Source of the DNA: Salticus scenicus
Lineage: Eukaryota > Arthropoda > Arachnida > Araneae > Salticidae
NCBI GenBank assembly: GCA_963930645.1
Contig: OZ005656.1
Location: 269,060,993-269,124,992, forward strand
Length of the DNA stretch: 64,000 nucleotides
Direction of reading: 5' to 3'
Part shown: positions 1 to 10,784 of the stretch, one piece after another
Layout of the letters: every line of letters begins with the position of its first letter
Numbering within the stretch: position 1 is the first letter of the stretch
The notes under the pieces: model-generated
Databases searched by the model: none
Told to the model about the DNA's origin: nothing
Seen by the model: the letters and a program-made list of their open reading frames with translations, nothing else
Made by a program: the position numbers and the translations under genes

Positions 1-118
1 AGACAGTGGCCGAATGTTGTGATAAATAACCAATAATTTTAAAAAGATTATTTAAAATTTAACTGCGGTTTTTATTAAAACAACGTAATTGGATGAATCA
101 AATGTAATTTAAATTTAA

Positions 119-350
119 TCTATATCATTATATAAAGCGCAAAAAATTGTTTGTTTGTGGAGGGTAATCTCTGAAACTAGTGAACCGATTTAAAAACTTC
201 TTTCACTGACCGAAATCTACAGTATGCTATATTGTTATAGGCTATATTTAATTTTGATAAAATAAATTTTAGTTTAAAATCTGAGCATTTTAATTAAAAT
301 CCCCATAGAAGCCGTAATAGAAATGGAAATAATGAAATATTAAAAAAAAT
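119..350 (+). mobile_element. Helitron-like 5' segment
   Basis: The segment starts with TC and reads TCTATATCATTATATAAAG, followed by a GTTTGTTTGT stretch, 'CTCTGAAACTAGTGAACCGA' and 'TTATAGGCTATA'. This order resembles the 5' part of widespread non-autonomous arthropod Helitrons (TCTATACTAATATATAAA, GTTTGTTTG, 'ACTACTGGTCCGAT', 'GGCTATAGGC'). Helitrons are rolling-circle elements that start with TC, end in CTRR after a short hairpin and make no target duplication. No replicase or helicase coding is visible and the 3' limit of this copy is not clear. Family assignment rests on remembered consensus and was not searched. Confidence 0.5.
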
Positions 351-1244
351 AGCTGCTGCCAACATAAAAGAAACATTTACATATTCATTTCGTTTTTAAA
401 ATATCTTGACGTGAAAAGAAAAGAAATATATTTGCACGTGCATTAAATTGAAATTCATATAAAGCTTTTTTAATTGTTAAACTTACACGTTAAATCTGAC
501 GTCATTATAGAATTAAAAGTGTTTATTTTTCTAATAATTTAATTTGATATGATATGATGATCTAAGCATCAATGTTTAAACCACGGAGTCTTTATTACTC
601 TGTGGTTTAAACTGATGTGTGTAAACGAAATTGGAATTTAAAAATAAATAAATAAATAAAATAAAATAAAATAAGAAATTCTATTTTATAATATTATTTA
701 TTTTAATTTATAATTGTTGCCAAAAAGATTTACGAATTAATTTATTTTTAGACATATAATAAAATATATTTTCACGCGAACAATAATATAAAAAGTGAAC
801 TGGATTTTTTGTAAAAAAATAATAAAGATCGAGGAAAATTATTTCCCCATTTAAAACTGGAATTTTAAATTTCAAAACTCTAGAAAAAAAAAAAAAAAAA
901 TGGCAAATTTCCATATTCGATTGAAAACATAAACATTTCATTTCAAAGGATGATATTTACACAATAAACATCCAACTAATAAACTAATTAAAAGGGAAAG
1001 GATAAATATTCTATCATAATTTGAAGTCAAAATTTGTTTTCAAATGTCTAAATAAAGTATCTGATATAGTATACTAATATGTTGCAGCGGAATAGATTTG
1101 ATATCCGTCATCCTTGACAGAAAAAAAAAATATCGCCAAATTATCTGGTGAATATAATTTAATTCCTTTCAAAAATCATGGTTATTTTAAAAACTTACAT
1201 TAAGAGTGTAACGAATAATATGAAACAATATTTCGTACAATACA
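351..1244. other. AT-rich stretch without a gene
   Basis: Mostly A/T-rich unique-looking sequence. It contains a short AAAT-type microsatellite near 640-675, an A17 tract near 884-900 and a reverse copy of repeat family D (836-960, listed separately). Open frames here are driven by poly-T or poly-A and look non-coding. Confidence 0.6.
836..960 (-). repeat. Dispersed repeat family D, reverse fragment
   Basis: Read on the minus strand, this matches 10,780-10,870 on the plus strand. Both contain 'CCTTTGAAATGAAATGTTTA', a T-tract after 'GCCATTTTTTTT', then 'GAGTTTTG' and an AAATT-rich tail. It is one of at least three family D pieces in the window (see 1,320-1,562 and 10,785-11,092). No coding capacity is seen and the family type is unknown. 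Confidence 0.55.
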
Positions 1245-1319
1245 TATTACGAAAATATACATCTGGCATGTATATTTTCGTATTACTTTTTGATCGCCAA
1301 ATACAAAAAACGCCAAGGG

Positions 1320-1562
1320 TGACAGTTTTGAAATTTAAAATGAAAATTTTGTCAATTTGACAGCAAAATAACTCAATCTAACGCATGCATACAATAACTA
1401 ATACATATCTATACCCAAATATGAGGATTAAAATCGGGAAATAATTCTTCTAGAATTTTAATTAAAAAAAAAAAAAAAATCCAATGAGCGATTAACATGG
1501 AAAATCTTTTTCTTGCATCCATGGGCGGTCAGTGATGTCACACTTCGCTTGCGTATTGAGAT
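1320..1562 (+). repeat. Dispersed repeat family D copy
   Basis: About 240 bp align in the same orientation with 10,850-11,092. Shared blocks are 'TTTTGTCAATTTGACAG' / 'TTTTATCAATTTTACAG', 'ATCCAATG', 'ACATGGAAAATCTTTTTC' / 'ACATAGAAAATCTTTTTC' and 'CACTTGCGTAT' / 'CGCTTGCGTAT'. No open frame spans it. Terminal repeats were not identified. Confidence 0.55.
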
Positions 1563-1715
1563 GTTTAAATTTATTTGGCGACTATTTTTAGCAACTAACA
1601 GTTATGGCAAGTAGCTCAATATACATAGCGCATACAGCCATTACTGAAATGTAAATAGCATTTAATTATTTGAGTTACATTATGTTGATTGGAAACCTAT
1701 TTAATATACCTATGC

Positions 1716-1925
1716 TCTATAGCTATACTAATATAAAAAGAAGAAAGGTTTATATGCATATGTAGAGAACGATCGCTAGAACTAAAAAGCCGATTGCTTT
1801 TTTTTTTTTTTTTTTCTTTCAATAATCAAAAGTTACACTGTCTCTCTCTAAGTGCTAGAAGCTATAATAAATTTTGGTAAAATAAATTTTTAATTAAAAG
1901 TTTCAATATTTTAATTGAAAACAAA
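1716..1925 (+). mobile_element. Helitron-like relic
   Basis: Starts 'TCTATAGCTATACTAATATA', close to the common Helitron 5' end. It later matches the 119-350 copy in 'GGTAAAATAAATTTTTAATT' and 'CAATATTTTAATTGAAA'. The middle differs and a T-tract interrupts it, so it is truncated or rearranged. Confidence 0.4.
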
Positions 1926-2035
1926 GCATAGATTTGATATCTATCGTCATTGGCGATTTTTGTATTTGGCGATCGAAAACGTAATACGAAAATCTGTATA
2001 TTATCGTAGTAAATACGAGATGTATGTGTTTACTT

Positions 2036-2875
2036 CAATTACCCTACTACCGTAGGTAGTGGAAGTATTGTATAGGTTTTGGCAATTGGTCAGTGTGTGT
2101 GTATATGTGCATGTGTGTGTGTAATCTTCTGGCTGTCATATCTCCAAAACTAATAAAAATAGAACTACTAAACTTCACAAGTGATTCAGGTCTGGTGTAC
2201 AGATAAATTTTCCAAATTTTCGTGAAAATTGAAAAACCAAAATTGGGTCATCGAAAACCAGAAATGGGACCGTAAGCCCATATTCAAAAACACCTCTAAT
2301 GATTTTCTTCAAAGTTGCTGTATAAATAATATGTTAGATGCCCTTTCGATTGAAAAGTTGCTTAGTTCAGGAAAATTGATAGGCGTCCTCTATAAACAGC
2401 TCAATTTCAGACTTCGCAAGTGCGTTCCTTTAAAAACGCCTGTACGGATTTTTTTCAAACTCGCCATGTTAACTTCCTATTAAATATCCTTTTGTATGTA
2501 ATTATTGTTTTTAGGTCAATAATTGAGTATGCTAAGTTTTGGTAAAAGTTGGTATCTCAAAAACGGCTCTAACGTATTCTTGAAAATGTTTTCTTTAATC
2601 CAATTTAGATAACCTTTCTCAAGTATTACGTGCTTATTACAGGAATATTAACGGTCATCCTGATTAGGTAGTTCAGTTTTAGATCTCGGAAATTCGTGTT
2701 TAAAAAAATAACTATCTATTTTTTTTCCCCTTATTTTTTAACTCGCTATGCAAACTCTGTTGTATGTGTCTTTATACGTGTATCAAGTTTTTCTTACTCG
2801 AAAATCTCAAAAAATGCAAGTAATATCTCCAAAAAATTGTATATATTACATGTAATAGTGGGTAATGGAAGTCGT
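2036..2875 (+). mobile_element. Family B element, copy 1
   Basis: Non-coding repeat of about 840 bp. It begins near 'CTACTACCGTAGGTAGTGG' (a small palindrome) and ends near 'GTGGGTAATGGAAG'. A second, near-complete copy lies in the opposite orientation at 7,622-8,492. Shared blocks include 'CAGGTCTGGTGTACAGAT', 'GTTCAGGAAAATTGATAGGC', 'AGTTGGTATCTCAAAAACGG' and 'GTTTACTTCC'-like ends. A GT-rich microsatellite follows the head. The open frames inside are not conserved between the two copies, so I read them as non-coding. No transposase or terminal duplication was recognised. Confidence 0.65.
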
Positions 2876-2979
2876 GTGGTTGTTTCACACCAGATTCTGT
2901 AATAGTATATATTGTACGAATATTGTTTCATATTATTGATTTCTCCTTTAATATACATTATTAAAATAATAATCAATTA

Positions 2980-3341
2980 TGGAAATAATTAAATATATTT
3001 GCGAAATGAACAAATAAATAATAATTAAAGCTATTATGACGTCAATTTTATCAAAAACATTTTCATGTCATAGGTTTATTTTTCAATATTTTTTATTCAT
3101 GAGTAAAGAAATGATTCTTTTTATGAAATAAATAAATAAATAAATAAATAGCATTAAGTAAAAATTGCCAACATTTAACAACTAATTAAAAAAAATAATT
3201 GTAAAATTATATTTTGACTTTCCAGTTAATAATATTGCCTGACTATAACATATAAACTGATATATTTCTTGATTTTTTACATATCAAATCCATCTTTAAC
3301 TAAAATTTGTTCATCAGTGCGAAGCCGGACAGGTCAGCTAG
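2980..3341 (+). mobile_element. Helitron-like 3' end
   Basis: The segment ends in 'GTGCGAAGCCGGACAGG' followed by TCAGCTAG and then T. Termini of the type 'GCGAAGCCGGG...CTAGT' are typical of arthropod non-autonomous Helitrons, which end in CTRR and insert before T. The upstream part ('ATTATGACGTCAATTTTATC', AAAT microsatellite at 3,127-3,150) shares motifs with repeat family F (16.5 and 46.1 kb). The start of this copy is uncertain. Confidence 0.45.
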
Positions 3342-3501
3342 TTATCTATAAAAATAGACTTCAGCGCAAATTCATTAATATTGTCGCTAATTTATTGAAC
3401 GACGGGAGTACCTAAAAACTGCAAATTTAGTACTTTTTTTTTTTTTTTTTTTCATAGCAATTTAAATAGTTTATCACGAATTTACATATTTTTTTTTTTT
3501 T

Positions 3502-3560
3502 AATAATGACAATTTTTTTATGCTATCACAAATCTGCTTAGACCTAAATAACACAAATGA
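3502..3560 (+). repeat. 59-bp direct repeat, left copy
   Basis: Begins AATAATGACAATTTTTTTAT and ends AAATAACACAAATGA. It recurs at 4,145-4,203 with one mismatch (offset 643). The pair exactly brackets a family A copy and so looks like a very long target duplication. Confidence 0.85.
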
Positions 3561-4027
3561 CAAACTTGGTATTTAGTTGGTCCCCGACATAATTTGGTGC
3601 TGATTACATTTAGGGATCAATAGCTCAACAGGTGGCGCTGTGATCGCATTTTTTCTAAATTTTTAACATGGCAATATAGGACAAAATTTCGTATAAATGT
3701 ACATAATGAGCGTTATTTTAAACTTGTGATTGTAAAATTAATATGAATTATTGATAATAGTAGTAGTTAACTACGAAAAAAATTTTGTGCATGTGGGGGC
3801 ACCGGTTCCCCCCCTGGGGGGGAAGTACCCTCCCGGGGGGGATAAATTTTCAAGATGGGTATCTTTCGAAAGATCTCGTCAATACCTTTAAAACGAATAC
3901 TTGAACTATAAATCTGTGATAATTTAAAACAAAGTTATCAATTTTTTTTTATAAATATTGTTACTGGTTGAATATGTATTACTTTTAACAAAAAAAAAAA
4001 AAAAAAAAAATGTATAGAAAAAAAATC

Positions 4028-4067
<40 letters not shown>

Positions 4068-4144
4068 ATTGTTACTGATTGAATATGTATATAGGAAAAT
4101 ATAGAAGAAAGTCTTGTGGTGGCCACAACATACTAGTTTTTTTA
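3561..4144 (-). mobile_element. Family A element, truncated copy with long flanking repeats
   Basis: Reverse-oriented copy of the dominant repeat in the window. In plus-strand order it shows 'TTGGTATTTAGTTGG', 'AACAGGTGGCGCTGTGATCG', 'GGACAAAATTTCGTATAAAT', a C/G-tract module near 3,807-3,841, 'GATGGGTATCTTTCGAAAGA', long A and T tracts and the constant end 'GTGGTGGCCACAACATACTA'. The GACA-repeat tail found in full copies is missing, so this copy is truncated at the variable end. It is bounded on both sides by the same 59-bp sequence. No protein is encoded; open frames here are poly-Lys or poly-Phe artefacts. Confidence 0.75.
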
Positions 4145-4203
4145 AATAATGACAATTTTTTTATGCTATCAAAAATCTGCTTAGACCTAAATAACACAAA
4201 TGA
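4145..4203 (+). repeat. 59-bp direct repeat, right copy
   Basis: Second copy of the repeat at 3,502-3,560, starting right after the constant end of the family A copy. The one difference is ATCAAAAATC here against ATCACAAATC on the left. Confidence 0.85.
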
Positions 4204-4525
4204 TATAATTATTTCAATCTCGCTTCTTTCTTTTTTAATTATATTTACTTTGTATTTTTTTTTTTTTTAATTTTTTTATATTTTTTTACTTTTTATCATG
4301 AATATATACATAGGTATATATTTGATCACTGTTCAGTTGTGATTTTTTTTTTTCCCCGTTTACTCGTTAAAGTAAACTTTTAGAAACATTATTTAATCTT
4401 CTCTGAAAACATGGGCAATATATTATTTTCTTTATTTCAATATGCTGTTCCAACAGCACTGACTTGACATCACTTTCGAGCGCCAATTCCCAGAAACTTG
4501 CGCTTTTATTATTAAGGATATTATT
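4204..4525. other. AT-rich stretch, nothing recognised
   Basis: T-rich sequence with homopolymer runs. No feature supported. Confidence 0.6.
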
Positions 4526-5540
4526 TCTTTCTTCTGTATTCAATAGAAGGAAGCAATGAATTGGTAAAAATTTTCGACCTCGGGTTTTTGATGGATTTAC
4601 ACGTTTTGAGAGCTGTAGAACACGATTTGACCATTTTTAGAAAATGTCTGTCTGTCTGTCTGTGTGTGTGTGACAAAATTTTGTGGCAACTGTATCTCCG
4701 GAACTACTGCACAGAATTTCATACAAATTGGTATGTAGTTGCAGCTAGACATAAATTAGTGCCTATCAACTTTTGGTAAAAATTGTCTTACAGGTTGCGT
4801 TGCTATCCCACTTTTTCTAAATTTTTAACATGGTGATATAGGACAACATTTTGTATAAATGTGCATAAAGAGAATTATTTTTTAGTAATCATTATGAGAT
4901 TTACAAGAATTATTTATAATAGAGATAGTCAACTGGGAAAAAATTTTTGTATGTGTAAGAGCCTCGCCACCCCCCCTGGGGGGAAGTCCCCCCTCGAGGG
5001 GAGTAAATTTCCATGATGGGTATCTTTCAGAAGGTCTCGTCAGTACCTTTAAAACGAATGGTTGAACTATAAATCTGTGATAATTTAAAACAAAGTTATC
5101 GATTTTTTTACTTTTAACGAAAAAAACTTAGAAAATAAATCTTTTTTTTTTTTTTTTTTTTACGAATTTTAACCAAACTTGGTATTTAGTTGGCCCCTGA
5201 CATAAACTGGTGCTGATTAGATTTGGGGATCAATCGCTCAACAGATGGCGCTGTGATCGTATTTTTTCTAAATTTTTTAACATGGCAATATAGGACAAAA
5301 CTTCGTATAAATGTACATAATGAGAATTATTTTTAACCTGTGATTGTAAAATTAATATGAATAATTGATAATAGTAGTAATTAATTTTGAAAAACATTTT
5401 GTGCATGTGGGGGCATCGCTTTCCCCCTAAAAAATTGGGGAAAAAATAGTTTTTTTTTTTTTTTTTTTTTTTGTTACTGAGTGAATTTGTATAAGAAAAT
5501 ATAGAAGAAAGTCTTGTTGTGGCCACAACATACTAATTTT
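4526..5540 (-). mobile_element. Family A element, near full length
   Basis: In plus-strand order: a terminal hairpin (CTTTCTTCTGTATT / AATAGAAGGAAG), the head 'AAATTTTCGACCTCGGGTTT' ... 'ACACGTTTTGAGAGCTGTAG', a CTGT microsatellite near 4,646-4,672, 'CTCCGGAACTACTGCACAGA', the C/G-tract module near 4,970-5,000, a second 'GGCGCTGTGATCGTATTTTT' block and the constant end 'TTGTGGCCACAACATACTA'. It contains parts of two body modules and is longer than simple copies. It is non-coding. Confidence 0.7.
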
Positions 5541-6082
5541 TTTTATTATACGTTTATTTTTCAATTTTGTTTATTCACTCAGCAATAATAAGTTTAAGCC
5601 ATTTATTCCAAAAAATATTTTTTCATTTATGACTTCGACTAAACTGGCACACATTTTCTCCGAAGAATTAATGGGTCATCAAGATAGATATCTAAATATG
5701 CAGCTTTTTTAGAACTCTATATGATTATCAATGAAAGTACTGACTCGGCTTAACCTGTAAATTCACAGGTACTTTAATGACTAGGCTATATTTCTCTTGC
5801 CTTTTCGAGACATTTACTTTGTTGCTGTCATTCTTGAACATTTTTTTTTTTTTCACTTCCATTTACAGGCAAAACTCATATTTTTATTTTCCTCCTTACT
5901 TAGTTATTCTTTATGTCCATAATGTTGTAAATTATAGCTAAAAATGTTGATTTGTTTTACTCGCAAGAAGCTGTAGATTAAAGAACTCGACATCTCCATA
6001 TGCAACGAGAGGGTGTGGGTGGATATCATAAATTTATAATTACATCTAAGAAATAACTTAGATAGCTAAACAAAATTCATAG
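5541..6082. other. AT-rich stretch, nothing recognised
   Basis: No repeat or gene recognised. Poly-T tract near 5,841. Confidence 0.55.
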
Positions 6083-6270
6083 CTGCCAATATTTTAATTT
6101 ATTCCGAAATACTTTTAGCCCCGCCTTTATTTCGCACCACTTTATTTATAGAAAAATTTTCTTCAATATATAACTTCTATAAAATAAGAAAAAATTACTT
6201 TAAAAAAAATAAGTGGTACGAATTAGAGGCGGGGCTAAAATTACTCCGGAATAAATTAAAATATTGGCAG
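6083..6270. mobile_element. 188-bp MITE with ~60-bp inverted repeats
   Basis: The left arm, starting CTGCCAATATTTTAATTTAT (6,083-6,142), is the imperfect reverse complement of 6,211-6,270, ending AATTAAAATATTGGCAG. Both arms contain 'AGCCCCGCCT' / 'AGGCGGGGCT'. The spacer is about 68 bp and AT-rich. No target duplication is obvious (ATAG left, ATGT right), so the superfamily is unknown. Confidence 0.8.
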
Positions 6271-6290
6271 ATGTGAAAATTTAGTCTGTT

Positions 6291-6325
<35 letters not shown>

Positions 6326-6405
6326 TTACGATAAATAGTTTTGTCAGCAGGAGCTATTATTCTTGACTTCTTTGGTATAGAGTCCTGTCCTCGACCTGCA
6401 ATTAA

Positions 6406-6799
6406 CACGTTGAGCGCCACGGGAATTCTTAAAATCCCTTAAAATTCCATAATGATTCCTCCTGTAATAAATAAAAAATAGGAAAATTTTAAATAAATTT
6501 TCAATAATTACTTCAAACAAGGTAATATTTTCAGTTTTATATCCTATTTTACACTGTCAACCACCGATGGTTGACGCGGCTTTATATCATATTTGACACT
6601 GTCAGCCAGCGATGGCTGACAGTGTGCTCAACGTGTTAATTTTTTATTGGTACTGCTTTTACTTTCGGGGAAAAACTTTCACTGAAATGTTTGAAGTATA
6701 GCATGTTCTGCAAACTCCTAAAGTTTCAAGAGGATTCCTTCAGTGCTTTTAGAGATATATGACAAAATGTCTAGAATGGCTGACATGGCTCTCAACGTG
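6406..6799. mobile_element. piggyBac-type non-autonomous element(s), TTAA-flanked
   Basis: TTAA (6,402-6,405) is followed by CACGTTGAGCGCCACG. Two candidate right ends follow: GTGCTCAACGTG then TTAA at 6,636-6,639, and GGCTCTCAACGTG then TTAA at 6,800-6,803. TTAA duplication with short inverted ends is the hallmark of piggyBac-type elements. Two internal hairpins built on GTCAACCACCGATGGTTGAC and GTCAGCCAGCGATGGCTGAC lie upstream of the first right end. Either a 230-bp MITE sits inside a longer relic, or the right end is duplicated. There is no transposase. Confidence 0.65.
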
Positions 6800-6803
6800 T
6801 TAA

Positions 6804-7621
6804 GTATTGCTAAGTTTATGTCATATGGTAACTTGAATTAAAATTCTAAAAAATACTTTTATATTATTGAACCGATTTTTCAAAGATTTGAATGTTACAT
6901 AAAATATTACAAGTCTATAATTAGATTAAAACTAGTATATAACTATAAACTAAAATTACTATTCTAATTGTGAATAAAACTTAAACGTTTAATGTAACAG
7001 AATGTCGTATGTATTAAAACTTACTTTATTTTTAAGAAATGCCAAATATTCTAACGGTATATATATATGTAGAATCTTGGCTGGGTGTCTAGAGGTGGGG
7101 CAATGATGAGTAGAATTCAATTGGACAGCACTTTATTTGAAGTATGGACGAAACATTCACAACATAAAATACACAAAAAGAGTAATATAATAATAGCAGA
7201 ATTTCCATCAATAACCATTTGCTGGTTTCGAGGCTTAACACATAGAACAAGCTCTCTTCATCAGAATTACTGTAACAAAACATTTAAGCACCTACTCATA
7301 ATTCACAATAGTACCTACGCGCACTATTTTAAATATGTTAGGTTGAGGTATTGAGCCCTCCATGGCTCTACACACTTATTAAGAGCACATCAAGCTCTAA
7401 TTAGGAGAAAATGAGCATGTAAGCCTTCGCGCTGACGGTTTCAACCGATCTCCACTGCAGCCAGATCTAAACTCTCTTCCGTTTGTCCTCTCGTCGAAAG
7501 ATGAGCATCGGAGGCAGCGCCATCTGTTGTCTGTATGAGGAATGCGTCCCACAGAGCTTTCCACATAACTTCCTACATATATAGATATAAATCTCAAGTG
7601 AAACACGCACACGATTTCCAT
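6804..7621. other. Low-copy stretch without a recognised gene
   Basis: The part at 7,390-7,570 is more GC-balanced than its surroundings. Short open frames on both strands (7,085-7,354 plus, 7,397-7,621 minus) overlap each other, match nothing I recognise and show no splice context that I trust. Confidence 0.4.
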
Positions 7622-8492
7622 TACCCATCATTATTCACATATTAGATGCATTTTTGGAATTTTCCAGTAAAAGAAACTTGATACATATGTAAAGACATGT
7701 AAAACAGAGTTTACACGGCGAGTTAAAAAATAAGAAAAAAAATGATGATAGTTTTTTTTTTTTTTTAACACTAGTTTATGAGATCTAAAAGTGAACCATC
7801 TAATCAGAATGATCGTTAATTTTCCTGTAATAACCACATAATACAGGAGGAAGGGTATCTAAAATGGATTTATTAGTTTTCAAGAAAATCGTTAGAGCCG
7901 TTTTGGAGATACCAACTTTTACTAAAACTTGACATACTCATTTATTGACCGGAAAACAATAATTATATACAAAAGGATATTAAAAAAGGAGTTAATATGG
8001 CGAGTTTGAAAAAAATACGTACAGCCGTTTTTAAAGGAATGCACTTGCCAGACATGAAACTGAGCTATTTATACAGGATGCCTATCAATTTTCCTGAACT
8101 AATCAACTATATCATTCGAAAGAACATCTAATAGAGAGTTTATATAGCAACTCTAAAGGAAATCGTTAGAGCCGTTTTTGAGATACGGACTTATGGTCCT
8201 ACTTCCGATTTCCGATGACCTGCTTCCGTTTGTCCAGTTTTCACCAAAATTTGGAAACTTCATCTGTACACCAGACCTGTATCAATTCTGATTCGTAGTT
8301 CAATCTCTATTAGTTTCGGAGATATGATAGCCAGAAGATTCCATACATACATACACACACTGACCAATTGTCAAAAACTACTTTTTTGGACTCAGGAGGT
8401 GTTAAAATATGTAAATCAGGTGAAAACTCGATATCGAATTTTTGGTCTGAATACAATACTTCCATGACCTACGGTAGTAAGGTAATGGAAGT
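7622..8492 (-). mobile_element. Family B element, copy 2
   Basis: Reverse-oriented partner of 2,036-2,875, with full correspondence along its length: TTACCCATCATTATTCAC at the left, 'CGTTAGAGCCGTTTTGGAGA', 'CTGTACACCAGACCTGTATC' and the end 'TACGGTAGTAAGGTAATGG'. Comparing the two copies defines an element of about 850-870 bp. The head near 8,395-8,480 contains 'GGACTCAGGAGGTGTTAAAA' and 'GTGAAAACTCGATATCGAAT', which shares its layout with the heads of families A and C. No coding capacity. Confidence 0.65.
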
Positions 8493-9245
8493 AAAAAGTA
8501 AAATAAGGAAGCAAATATACATTTGAAAGGCAAATAACTTTTGCGTATAAAGTTTCAAACGTTAAATATTAATATTTACGCAATTGTAACTAAACTCGTG
8601 TTGCTTTAAATTGTTTTGTTTAAAATCGTTTATGTTTTTGTTATCTTTAATTGTTATGTTTGTTATAAATTTTGTATATTATGTGCAGTTGCAGATAGGG
8701 AAAGAGAATATCATCCAGTATCTGCATTCAAAAGATTATACAGTACCCGCCGCTTATTAAAATCACATTCGTGCAGAGCCAAAATGATTTTATTAAGCGG
8801 CTGATTTTTATATCCGGCGAATGTTCTTGCATTGATGAAAAGGGTACTACTATTCTGATTTTGGAAAGAAATTTCGAAAAGTAACAATTAATAGAATTAA
8901 TAACCAATATTTATTAAATTTTCGCAGATAACTAATTAAATTGCACCTTAAAAAAAAGGAAATTAAACACTTCCCTGATGTGCTTTCCTCTTGCTTTTTA
9001 GTTATCTCAAAATAAGAACTAGAAATTCTTTTTCTTATTAATTAAACATTCAAATAAATTATCACTTGTGAATCAAATCAAATTATTTAACTTATTACCG
9101 AGCTTTGCAAAATACGTTTCTTAAAATTGTTACTAAATGAAGGGGCGTGTTTAATTTACAATTAGGCTTAGAGTGCAAAATTTTTGACAAAGAGAGATAA
9201 CGGAGGGGTTGCTGTGTTCCATTTTCTTTTTTATTTCAAAAATAA
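8493..9245. other. AT-rich stretch, nothing recognised
   Basis: No gene or repeat is supported. 'AGCGGC' and 'CCGCCGC' motifs near 8,750-8,800 are isolated. Confidence 0.5.
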
Positions 9246-10003
9246 ACTAGTATGTGTTTGCCATCACAAAATTTTCTTTTATATTTTCCTATATAAATTC
9301 ACTCATACCAAATTATTAATTATTATTTTTTCCATTACGAATGCAGGCTATTTTAATCTCTGAGAGGTATTACAATAAATGTAGAACGGGGGTGAATTTT
9401 TATCGTGCAGATGACGTCCTACCCGTTCTTGGGGATATTTATAATATAGCAGCGCCACTTATTCACCTATATGTACCCAAACTGAATCAGCATAATGTCT
9501 CATAGTAGCCTTTTACACATCAAGTTTTGTTTGATTATACTCAATACAACCTGAGACATAGCTTTCCCCTAAATTACGGAAATTACTGAATAACAGTGCC
9601 ACCTGTTGAGCTATTGACACCAAATGCTAATAAGCACTAATTTATGTCAAAATACATCTACATATAAATTTATATGCAATTCTGTGCAGTAGTTCATGAG
9701 ATAAAGCCTTCAATGAAATTACGGAAATTGCTGTATAGCAGTACCTCCTGTTGAGCGATTAACAGGAAAAGCTGGTAGGCACTAATTTATGCCATGGTGC
9801 AAATACAAATATATTTATATGTATATGTGAGTAGTAGTTCTTGAGATACAATTGGAACGAAATTTTTGTCTCTCACACACAGGCAGACAGACATTTTCTA
9901 AAAATGATCAAATCGTGTTCTGGACCTCTCAAAACGTCTAAATCCATAGAAAATCAGAAGTTTCGAAACCAATACTTTCTTCTACTGAATACAGAAGAAA
10001 ATA
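9246..10003 (+). mobile_element. Family A element, full-length forward copy
   Basis: Starts ACTAGTATGTGTTTGCC, then ACAAAATTTTCTTTTATATT. It carries three body modules built on 'GCGCCACTTATTCACC', 'GTGCCACCTGTTGAGC' and 'GTACCTCCTGTTGAGC', then a short CAGA repeat, 'ATTTTCTAAAAATGATCAAA', 'CCTCTCAAAACGTCTAAATC' and a terminal hairpin (ACTTTCTTCTACTG / ACAGAAGAAA). This is a good reference copy for the family: constant start, repeated body modules, GACA head, hairpin end. It is non-coding. Confidence 0.7.
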
Positions 10004-10369
10004 AAAACCACAGTGTAAATAAAAAATCTGTTTAGCGTGTATAAATGAATTTTTGATGCTGAAGAAATTTTTTTTTAGTTTATTAACCGGCGGTTTTAAA
10101 AGTAGTTTATATTGATTTGATTCCGGTTCTGGCAATTTGATCATATTAAGTGGCTGATTTTATCAACCAATGAATTTATTAAGCGGTGGTTACTGTATTT
10201 ATTAAAATAATAATAATAATAATAAATTTTCGAAGAAAAATACTTTGTGGGTTAAAAATTAACTAGTATCGCCCAGTGGTCGAAACTCGACCATTTTTTT
10301 TGCAAAGCGAGGCAAAGCAAAGTTATTGCCTTGTCTTAAACGGAATGCAATTGCAACACAGCTGCGGCA

Positions 10370-10740
10370 ATTGTCGAAAACCAAAAATCTAAAACTTTTC
10401 TGAATCTTATATTTTCTACTTATATATGCAGAGGAAAGAATAATAAATCCACTTTTTAAAAAATAAAAATAAGTAGTCAATTTCACTTAATTAAAATGCA
10501 AGGAAATCTCAAAACATGTAAATTCATCGAAATCAAAAGTTTTTATGTATCTTCTACTTGTTTCTTCTACCCACAAAATCTAGCAATAAAGACACTTTTT
10601 TAAAAAATAAGTAGCCAATTTCAGTTAATTGAAACGTAAAGAAAGCTCAAAACACGTAAATTCAGCAAAAAAACGGAAATCGGAATTTTTTCCGTATCGT
10701 CTACTTATACATGCAGCAGTTAGTAACAAATCCATTTTCC
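10370..10740 (+). repeat. Tandem array, ~140-bp period
   Basis: Three degenerate units. The marker CTACTT recurs at 10,416, 10,554 and 10,701. Each unit has 'AAATCTCAAAACATGTAAAT' or 'AAGCTCAAAACACGTAAATT', then 'TTTTTAAAAAATAAGTAGCC'-like sequence. The unit resembles the tail of family A (CTCAAAACGTGTAAAT), so the array may have arisen from that tail. Confidence 0.6.
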
Positions 10741-10784
10741 TTTTATTTAGTATATTAGTTGAATATTTATTGTTTAAATATCAC

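Larger units (their letters stand above)
1245..2025. repeat. Foldback-type inverted repeat pair
   Basis: About 75 bp at 1,245-1,318 is the imperfect reverse complement of 1,949-2,025. The left arm reads 'TTTTTGATCGCCAAATACAA' and the right arm 'TTGTATTTGGCGATCGAAAA'. The left arm also holds a small hairpin (ACGAAAATATACAT, CTGGC, ATGTATATTTTCGT). The two arms are about 630 bp apart and enclose a family D fragment and a Helitron-like piece. I cannot tell whether this is one foldback element or two copies in opposite orientation. Confidence 0.45.

Noticed and set aside
3938..4126. Open frame with a long Lys run and Phe runs
   Set aside because: Produced by facing A and T tracts inside a family A copy. 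Not conserved between copies.
10370..10740. CRISPR-like regular repeats
   Set aside because: Units are long (~140 bp), diverged and without short spacer structure, in a eukaryotic context.
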